NCBI RefSeq assembly: GCF_010731735.1
Contig: NZ_AP022588.1
Location: forward strand, 1,178,001-1,242,000
Source: Mycolicibacterium sediminis
GTDB lineage: Bacteria; Actinomycetota; Actinomycetes; Mycobacteriales; Mycobacteriaceae
Direction of reading: 5' to 3'
DNA length: 64,000 bases
Both the position numbers and the translations under genes were made by a program. The notes beneath the pieces are model-generated. The model did not search any database and was not told where the DNA came from. It saw only the letters and a list, made by a program, of their open reading frames with translations. Of the stretch, positions 58,622-64,000 are shown in pieces; the stretch's first letter is position 1; every line of letters starts with the position of its first letter.

Positions 58622-60433
58622 TTACCCGCCGTGCGCCATGTTCGTGAACCGCGACAGGTGCAGCTGGTGAGCGACGGTGATCGTCTTCGTCGGCCCCGCA
58701 CGGTGTTTCGCGATGATGAGGTCGGCCTCGCCGCCACGCGGGTCGTCGCGCTCGAACGCGTCGGGGCGGTGCAGCAGGATCACCATGTCCGAGTCCTGCT
58801 CGATCGATCCCGACTCGCGGAGGTCGGCGAGCATCGGCTTCTTGTCGGTGCGCTGCTCGGGACCACGGTTCAGCTGGCTCATCGCGATCACCGGGACCTC
58901 GAGTTCCTTGGCCAAAAGCTTGATCTGCCTGGAGAACTCGGACACTTCCTGCTGGCGGGACTCGACCTTCTTGCCCGACGTCATCAGCTGCAGGTAGTCG
59001 ATGACGACGAGCCGTAGGTCGGTCTTCTGCGCCAGCCGGCGCGCCTTCGCGCGGATCTCCATCATCGTCAGGTTCGGCGAATCGTCGATGTAGAGCGGCG
59101 CCTCGCTGATCTCACTCATGCGGCGCGCGAGCTTGGTCCAGTCGTCGTCGCTCATCCGGCCCGACCGCATGTCGGCCAGCTTGATCTTCGCCTCCGCCGA
59201 GAGCAGGCGCATGACGATCTCGGTCTTGCTCATCTCGAGCGAGAACAGGATGCTCGTCTGCCGGTTCTTGATCGAGCACGACCGCAGGAAGTCCAGGCCC
59301 AGCGTCGAGTTGTGCGTCGGGATCATGCCCTCGCCGGCGAGGTACAGGTGCGACTCGTTGTCGACCTGGATGCACCGCACCGGCACGCTGTCGACCTGCC
59401 GCACCCACGCGACGTACACCGGGGGCGCCAGCAGCGCCGTCCGACGACCGGACCCGCCGGGCGGCGTCGCCGGGATCATCCGGTCGGCACCGCCACGCAG
59501 CTCGACCGTCGTCCTGATCCCCGACTCGGTGGGCCACTGGTGCTCCGCGTCGGCGACGATGAACGTGCCGTCGGAGAACTCGACCTCGTAGCAGGGCCGC
59601 CCGTACATGACCTCGGTCGCCGCGACCACCCGCGTGGGCTGGCCGTCCGCGCCGACCACGTAGTCGTCGACCCGGACCTCGCCCATCGTGGTCCAGCCCG
59701 TGGGCGTCGGCAGCGGCGTGCCGAGTTCGAGTGCCTTGCCCATGCCGGGACGCGCGGCGATGACGATCATCTGTCCGGGCTGCAGACCGTTCGTGCACTC
59801 GTCGAGATCGGTGAATCCCGTCGGCACACCACGGGCGACGCCGCCCTGCGAGGCGATCGCGTCGATCTCGTCCATCGTCGGCTGCAGCATCGCCTCGAGC
59901 GGCACGAAGTCCTCGGACGTACGTCCCTCGGTGACGTTGTAGATCTCGGACTGGGCCCGGTCGACCACGTCGGCCACGTCCGCGCCGTCAGCGCCCGCGT
60001 AGCCGTACTGCACCACGCGCGTGCCGGCCTCCACGAGGCGCCGCAGCAGTGACTTCTCCGCGACGATGCCCGCATAGAACCCGGCGTTGGCCGCGGTCGG
60101 CACGGTCGAGATCAGCGTGTGCAGGTAGGGGTATCCGCCGATCCGCTTGAGCAGACTGCGCCGCTCGAGTTCGGCGGCGACGGTGACCGCGTCGGCGGGC
60201 TCGCCCCGGCTGTAGAGGTCGAGGATGACGTCGTAGACGTTCTGGTGGGCGGGGCGGTAGAAGTCGCCGGGCCGGAGCTTCTCCAGCACGTCGGCGATCG
60301 CGTCCTTCGACAGCAGCATGCCGCCGAGGACGGACTGCTCGGCGGCCATGTCCTGGGGCGGCTGCCGCCCGTAGTCCTCCCCCGTCGGCGGTGCATCGGC
60401 ATTCGAACGACCCAGGTCATCAACGACGGCCAC
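58622..60433 (-). CDS. dnaB: Replicative DNA helicase DnaB with an intein
   Basis: 603 residues from GTG 60433 (the family start VAVVDDLG); without the 142-residue intein the helicase is 461 residues, the normal size. The N-terminal primase-interacting domain has RQPPQDMAAEQSVLGGMLLS. The RecA-like motor has the Walker A ARPGMGK followed, after the intein, by STLGLDF. Walker B is LRLVVIDYLQLM, and SQLNRGPEQRTDKKPMLADL and LHRPDAFERDDPRGGEADLI follow. It unwinds DNA ahead of the replisome as a hexamer. Activity requires protein splicing, because the intein splits the ATP-binding loop. It is separated from rplI by about 530 bp. Confidence 0.97.
   Translation of the reverse strand: MAVVDDLGRSNADAPPTGEDYGRQPPQDMAAEQSVLGGMLLSKDAIADVLEKLRPGDFYRPAHQNVYDVILDLYSRGEPADAVTVAAELERRSLLKRIGGYPYLHTLISTVPTAANAGFYAGIVAEKSLLRRLVEAGTRVVQYGYAGADGADVADVVDRAQSEIYNVTEGRTSEDFVPLEAMLQPTMDEIDAIASQGGVARGVPTGFTDLDECTNGLQPGQMIVIAARPGMGKALELGTPLPTPTGWTTMGEVRVDDYVVGADGQPTRVVAATEVMYGRPCYEVEFSDGTFIVADAEHQWPTESGIRTTVELRGGADRMIPATPPGGSGRRTALLAPPVYVAWVRQVDSVPVRCIQVDNESHLYLAGEGMIPTHNSTLGLDFLRSCSIKNRQTSILFSLEMSKTEIVMRLLSAEAKIKLADMRSGRMSDDDWTKLARRMSEISEAPLYIDDSPNLTMMEIRAKARRLAQKTDLRLVVIDYLQLMTSGKKVESRQQEVSEFSRQIKLLAKELEVPVIAMSQLNRGPEQRTDKKPMLADLRESGSIEQDSDMVILLHRPDAFERDDPRGGEADLIIAKHRAGPTKTITVAHQLHLSRFTNMAHGG
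59309..59734 (-). other. Class 3 mini-intein in the DnaB Walker A loop
   Basis: 142 residues inserted between Lys of GMGK and Ser of STLGLDF. The first residue is Ala (ALELGTPLPTPTGW), so the usual Cys1/Ser1 is absent. The class 3 WCT set is present: Trp67 in ADAEHQWPTE, Cys121 in VRCIQVDNES and Thr140 in MIPTHN. The penultimate His141, terminal Asn142 and Ser+1 are intact. There is no homing endonuclease domain. Splicing should start from Cys121 and release the helicase. A P-loop DnaB intein of this class is known in M. smegmatis. Confidence 0.92.
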
Positions 60434-60912
60434 TAGGCGTCCCACCTCCCCTTGCCAAAGTCGAACACTGCCGGCATCGAACACGCATTCGACGTCACTC
60501 GCCCGCGACGATAGGACGACCCACCGACAACCGCGTCGTCGCGATCGGAGGATGGCCGACCCCGAGGGCCCCCACCGACGCCACCGAGGCGGCGCCGGGG
60601 CACAACGTTAGACGTTGCTGAACCCACCGCAAGGCAGCCCTGTGGATGGACCTGGGGATGGCGTGTGGATAGACGAGGACAGCCATGTTGGGGCATTGGG
60701 GAGAACCTGTGCACAACTCACGCGGGTCGCGGAGTCATCGCAGTTCAGGGCTGTGCGAGAGGTCAGTACAACTGTGGATGCAAAGTCGTCGGCGTGTCGC
60801 CCTCAGGTAGCGATGCCGGGCGTGTTGCGTTGCCGGGACGAGCCGTCGAGGTTAACAGCAGATTGCTTCGCTGACGCCGGTTCGGACGCCGTAGTTCGCC
60901 ACAAACACAGCA
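60434..60912. other. dnaB upstream region with a cluster of DnaA-box-like sites
   Basis: No gene in 479 bp. Four sequences resemble the DnaA box TTATCCACA: TGTGGATGG (60641-60649), TGTGGATAG (60664-60672, 8 of 9), TGTGCACAA (60708-60716) and TGTGGATGC (60773-60781). It probably holds the dnaB promoter, which may be under DnaA control. Confidence 0.45.
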
Positions 60913-60951
60913 ACGCCCGGGTGAAGATCAATCAAATCTCCACCCGGGCGT
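60913..60951 (-). terminator. Strong hairpin downstream of rplI
   Basis: Arms ACGCCCGGGTG (60913-60923) and CACCCGGGCGT (60941-60951) pair perfectly over 11 bp, and after one mismatch AGAT/ATCT adds four more pairs around a short loop. It begins 17 bases after the rplI stop in the direction of transcription and is followed by a T-rich stretch. It should end the rpsF-ssb-rpsR-rplI transcript before dnaB. Confidence 0.8.
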
Positions 60952-60967
60952 ATTGACGCTGGTGTTA

Positions 60968-61423
60968 TTACTCGGCGACGACGCTGAGCGACAGCGTCGC
61001 GTTAACCTCGGGGTGCAGACGGACCGTGATCGGGTAGGACCCGGTCGACTTGATGTGCGCCTTGGGCAGCTGGACGGTGCGCTTGTCCAGGTTCGGGCCG
61101 CCGGCCTTCTTGATCGCACCGACGACGTCGGTGTTGGTGACCGAACCGAACAGCTTGTCGCCCTTGCCCGACGTCCGCACCGGGAGCGACACCGACTCGA
61201 GCGCCTCGATGGCGGTCTTCAACTCGGCGGCGTGCTCGTGGTCGCGGACCGTCTTGGTCTCGCGGGCACGGCGGATCTCGGCGGCCTGGCGCTCGGCGCC
61301 ACGCGACGCCAGGATCGCGAGCCCGCGGGGCAGCAGGAAGTTCCGGCCGTAGCCGTCCTTCACCTCGACGGTGTCGCCCGCCGTACCCAGATGGTCGACC
61401 TCTGCGGTGAGAATGAGTTTCAT
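60968..61423 (-). CDS. rplI: 50S ribosomal protein L9
   Basis: 151 residues, full length. The N-terminal rRNA-binding domain [20 protein letters not shown], then [20 protein letters not shown], is diagnostic. The long connecting helix and the C-terminal domain ([36 protein letters not shown]) follow. GGAGG precedes the ATG. It is the last gene of the ribosomal operon, 11 bp after rpsR. Confidence 0.98.
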   Translation of the reverse strand: MKLILTAEVDHLGTAGDTVEVKDGYGRNFLLPRGLAILASRGAERQAAEIRRARETKTVRDHEHAAELKTAIEALESVSLPVRTSGKGDKLFGSVTNTDVVGAIKKAGGPNLDKRTVQLPKAHIKSTGSYPITVRLHPEVNATLSLSVVAE

Positions 61424-61434
61424 CGCATGCCTCC

Positions 61435-61698
61435 CTATCGCGTCGCAGAACTGAACGGCAGCAACGCAACCTCGCGCGAGTTCTTCACCGCGATGGCGAT
61501 GTCACGCTGGTGCTGCACGCAGTTGCCGGTGACACGGCGGGCACGGATCTTGCCGCGCTCGCTGATGTAGGTCCTCAGCAGTGCCGTGTCCTTGTAATCG
61601 ATGTTCTGCAGCTTGCCCTTCTTGCTGCAGAACACGCACTTGCGAGTCTTGACCGGCTTCTCAGGAGCCGGCCGACGCTTGCTCGTCGTCTTGGCCAT
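61435..61698 (-). CDS. rpsR: 30S ribosomal protein S18 (zinc-binding C+ form)
   Basis: 87 residues. [19 protein letters not shown] carries the C-x2-C of the zinc-ribbon form, with further Cys in [26 protein letters not shown] is the conserved core. Mycobacteria also have zinc-free paralogues (rpsR2) expressed under zinc limitation; this is the standard copy next to ssb. Confidence 0.97.
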   Translation of the reverse strand: MAKTTSKRRPAPEKPVKTRKCVFCSKKGKLQNIDYKDTALLRTYISERGKIRARRVTGNCVQHQRDIAIAVKNSREVALLPFSSATR

Positions 61699-61749
61699 CT
61701 CGTTCTCTTTCGTCGTACTCAGTAGGCGTCGTCAGACGCCGGGAATTGA

Positions 61750-62265
61750 TCAGAAGGGCGGTTCGTCGTCCGCACCGTTGAACGAACCCGAGGCAGGCGC
61801 GCTGCCCCACGGATCGTCCTTGGGCGGCTCGGACGGGCGCGAATTGCCGCCGCCCCCGCCGGAACCCGAACCGAAGCCGCCGCCGCCACCACCGCCTCCG
61901 CGACTGGCCTTGTTGACCTTCGCGGTGGCGTACTTCAGGGACGGACCGATCTCGTCGACCTCGAGTTCCACGACGGTGCGCTTCTCACCCTCGCGGGTCT
62001 CGAACGACCGCTGCTTGAGCCGGCCGCTGACGATCACGCGCGATCCGCGGGTGAGGCTCTCGGCCACGTTCTCGGCCGCCTCACGCCAGATGTTGCAGCG
62101 GAGGAACAGCGCTTCGCCGTCCTTCCACTCGCTCGTCTGGCGATCGAACGTCCGCGGGGTCGATGCGACCGTGAAGTTCGCGACGGCCGCGCCCGACGGC
62201 GTGAACCGCAGTTCGGGATCGGCGGTCAGGTTTCCGATGACCGTGATGACGGTGTCACCAGCCAC
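61750..62265 (-). CDS. ssb: Single-stranded DNA-binding protein
   Basis: 171 residues. The OB-fold is [40 protein letters not shown] and [17 protein letters not shown] long Gly-rich linker follows, and the acidic tip DDEPPF, which docks partner proteins such as DNA polymerase and RecO, is intact. It lies between rpsF and rpsR in the conserved operon. Confidence 0.98.
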   Translation of the reverse strand: MAGDTVITVIGNLTADPELRFTPSGAAVANFTVASTPRTFDRQTSEWKDGEALFLRCNIWREAAENVAESLTRGSRVIVSGRLKQRSFETREGEKRTVVELEVDEIGPSLKYATAKVNKASRGGGGGGGGFGSGSGGGGGNSRPSEPPKDDPWGSAPASGSFNGADDEPPF

Positions 62266-62393
62266 GATGTCCTCCTGAAGATGTCTTGTCGGCTAGTCGC
62301 ACGGAGCGCTCGTCGCCGGCGTACGTGCGGTGGGGGAAGCAGTCTCGGGTGAGCCTACGGAAGTGCCCCGACGCGCACAGGCCGTCGAAGTTC

Positions 62394-62684
62394 TCAGTGC
62401 TTGTCGGTCCGCATCACCTTGGTCCGCAGAACGGACTCGTTGAGGTTGAGCTGACGGTCCAACTCGGACACCGTGGCCGGTTCGGCCTTCACGTCGACGA
62501 TGGCGTAGATGCCCTCGGCGTGCTTGCGGATCTCGTAGGCCAGCCGGCGGCGGCCCCAGATGTCGACCTTGTCGACCGAGCCGCCGTCCTTACGGATGAC
62601 GTTCAAGAACGTCTCCAACGACGGGGAAACAGTCCGCTCGTCGAGCGTGGGATCGAGGATGATCATGATTTCGTATGGACGCAT
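62394..62684 (-). CDS. rpsF: 30S ribosomal protein S6
   Basis: 96 residues: [40 protein letters not shown] and [20 protein letters not shown], full length for S6. It is the first gene of the operon. The 128 bp to ssb have no gene and may hold an additional promoter. Confidence 0.98.
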   Translation of the reverse strand: MRPYEIMIILDPTLDERTVSPSLETFLNVIRKDGGSVDKVDIWGRRRLAYEIRKHAEGIYAIVDVKAEPATVSELDRQLNLNESVLRTKVMRTDKH

Positions 62685-62905
62685 GAGTAACCCATCACCT
62701 CCTATGGTCGTGTGCGGCCACGGACAGTCCGTGGCAGGAGGGTCGCCTGCGTCGGCAACCGGCCCAGACTACCGGCAGCGGCGCTGACCAGCCAAATCGG
62801 TGCGCTCGCTTTCGCCGCGAGCAGACGTGAACTTCCCTGCTTCGCGGGCAATGAGGGGAGTTCGCTGGAGCCACGAAGTGGACTGCTCGCGGCATGGGGG
62901 TGCGG

Positions 62906-64000
62906 TCAGGGGTGCGGGCCGCCGACGGACGCGGGCTCCGGAGCCGGAACGTCGTCGCGCACGGGCCGCCGCCAGGGCCTCGCCCCGCCGGGCTGTAGGC
63001 GCGGCGGCCACCACGACGGGAACGCGTCCGGCGCCCGGTCGAAGACGCCGCCGGCCGGGTCGTCGACTCGGCCGTGCCAGCGCACCAGGTCGGTGTCGGG
63101 GCGGTAGATCTGCCGGATCACCAGCACGCACAGGCCTGCCACCGCGATGTCGCGCAGCAGCACCGTGGTGGTGAACACCTCCTGCGGCAGCCCCATGTTC
63201 TGCACGCCGAACAAAAAGAGCATCCGCGGAATCCACACCAGCGCGTCGATGGTCATCCAGGTCAACAGGATTCGTCGATGCGGCAACGCCAGGGCGGCCA
63301 GCGGCACCAGCCACAGCGAGTACTGCGGACTCCACACCTTGTTGGTCAGCAGGAACGCCGCCACAACCAGGAACGCCAGCTGGGCCAGCCGCGGACGCTG
63401 CTTCGCGGTGAGCGCGACGTAGGCGATGCCGACGCAGCACAGCACGAACAGCACCGCCGTCACGCCGTTCAGCACGGTAGGCGGCTCCCAGAAGCCGAGG
63501 TTCCGATCGAACCCACGCCACCCCGTGAACACCTTGACGACGTTGTAGATCGAGTCCATGTCGTCGCCGCGACGGGTGTTGAGCCGGAAGAACTCCGACC
63601 ATCCGCGGGGGAACATCACCAGGATCGGGAGGTTGACCACCACCCACGTCACGACCGTCGCGAGAGCCGTCCTGCCGAACTCCTTCAGCCGTCCGGTGCG
63701 CACGCCGAGCAGCAGCAGCGGCAGCAGGAGCAGCAGCGGATAGAGCTTCAGCGCCACGCCCACGCCGATCAGCACGCCCGCCAGCACCGGTCTTCGCCGC
63801 GACCACGCCAGCAGCGCGGCCATCGCCGCAGCGGTGGCGAGCGCGTCGAAGTTGGTGAAGATCTGGAAGATCAGCAGCGGGGACGCCGCCACGACCGCCG
63901 CGTCCCACACCCGTCGGCCCGCGAGCAGCGACGTCGCCCACACGGTGGCGAGCCACGCCAGCGCGAGCCCGAACGCCGAAATGTTGAAGAACATCACGAC
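62906..64000 (-). CDS. GT87-type polyprenol-phosphate mannosyltransferase-like membrane protein (N terminus outside window)
   Basis: At least 363 codons, with the frame open to the window edge. It has about eight hydrophobic helices, among them WLATVWATSLLAG, MAALLAWSRRRPVLAGVLIG, LYPLLLLLPLLLLGV and FLVVAAFLLTNKVWSPQYSL, followed by WLVPLAALALP. NFDALATAAAM and NKVWSPQYSLW are typical of the GT87 (PimE-like) and related mycobacterial family; its place before rpsF matches Rv0051 of M. tuberculosis. The C-terminal 60 residues are Pro-rich and cytoplasmic or disordered. The reaction is inferred. Confidence 0.88.
   Translation of the reverse strand, partial: VVMFFNISAFGLALAWLATVWATSLLAGRRVWDAAVVAASPLLIFQIFTNFDALATAAAMAALLAWSRRRPVLAGVLIGVGVALKLYPLLLLLPLLLLGVRTGRLKEFGRTALATVVTWVVVNLPILVMFPRGWSEFFRLNTRRGDDMDSIYNVVKVFTGWRGFDRNLGFWEPPTVLNGVTAVLFVLCCVGIAYVALTAKQRPRLAQLAFLVVAAFLLTNKVWSPQYSLWLVPLAALALPHRRILLTWMTIDALVWIPRMLFLFGVQNMGLPQEVFTTTVLLRDIAVAGLCVLVIRQIYRPDTDLVRWHGRVDDPAGGVFDRAPDAFPSWWPPRLQPGGARPWRRPVRDDVPAPEPASVGGPHP

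Noticed and set aside
1..64000. CRISPR array or prophage
   Set aside because: No regularly spaced repeats and no phage structural or integrase genes were seen; WXG100 proteins and the nuclease toxin have other explanations.

Overview
The window is high-GC actinobacterial DNA, most likely from an environmental, fast-growing mycobacterium (Mycolicibacterium-like). The clearest evidence is the right end, where a GT87 membrane mannosyltransferase-like gene, rpsF, ssb, rpsR, rplI and dnaB lie on the minus strand in the order known from mycobacteria (Rv0051 to Rv0058 in M. tuberculosis). A PimC-like mannosyltransferase, a DesA3-like acyl desaturase, mycofactocin-type SDRs, GPP34, WXG100 and YbaB proteins, and frequent GTG/TTG or leaderless starts all fit.

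Layout. 1-10 kb: small catabolic or regulatory units (MFS fragment, SDR, SorC and GntR regulators, secreted PAP2 phosphatase, ferritin-like metal hydrolase with a divergent TetR, aldo/keto reductase, alpha/beta hydrolase coupled to a YrdC-domain protein, IclR). 10-25 kb: envelope and lipid genes (pimC-like, CrtI-like oxidoreductase with an LmrA-type TetR, CYTH protein, desaturase lacking a normal start codon), a MerR-controlled SnoaL-SDR operon, a YdcF lipoprotein, hydrolases, PAS, glyoxalase and DUF899 proteins. 25-34 kb: TetR-SDR-GPP34, another SDR, amidase, M48 protease, and several decayed genes (nucleotidyltransferase, M19 dipeptidase, second CYTH copy). 34.4-38.8 kb: a type VII-secretion-associated toxin cassette (two WXG100-like proteins, a predicted restriction-endonuclease-fold toxin, a HEAT-repeat putative immunity protein and a YbaB-like protein). 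38.8-40.3 kb: about 1.5 kb without a convincing gene, holding IS21-like terminal repeats and an orphan promoter with two palindromic operators. 41-58 kb: a catabolic island built around mycofactocin-type SDRs, a two-domain CMD protein, two aldehyde dehydrogenases, a P450 with its ferredoxin and an F420-type LLM oxidoreductase, under three TetR regulators with visible operators. 58.6-64 kb: conserved core genes, with dnaB carrying a 142-residue class 3 mini-intein in the Walker A loop.

How it fits together. The window holds eight SDRs, six TetR genes and five other one-component regulators. Most catabolic units are a regulator beside a divergent or downstream operon with a palindromic site between them. 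The chemistry of the 41-58 kb island (alcohol to ketone or aldehyde to acid, P450 hydroxylation, F420-dependent steps) suggests degradation of alicyclic, terpenoid or steroid-like alcohols; the substrate cannot be read from sequence. The toxin cassette is the most self-contained accessory system.
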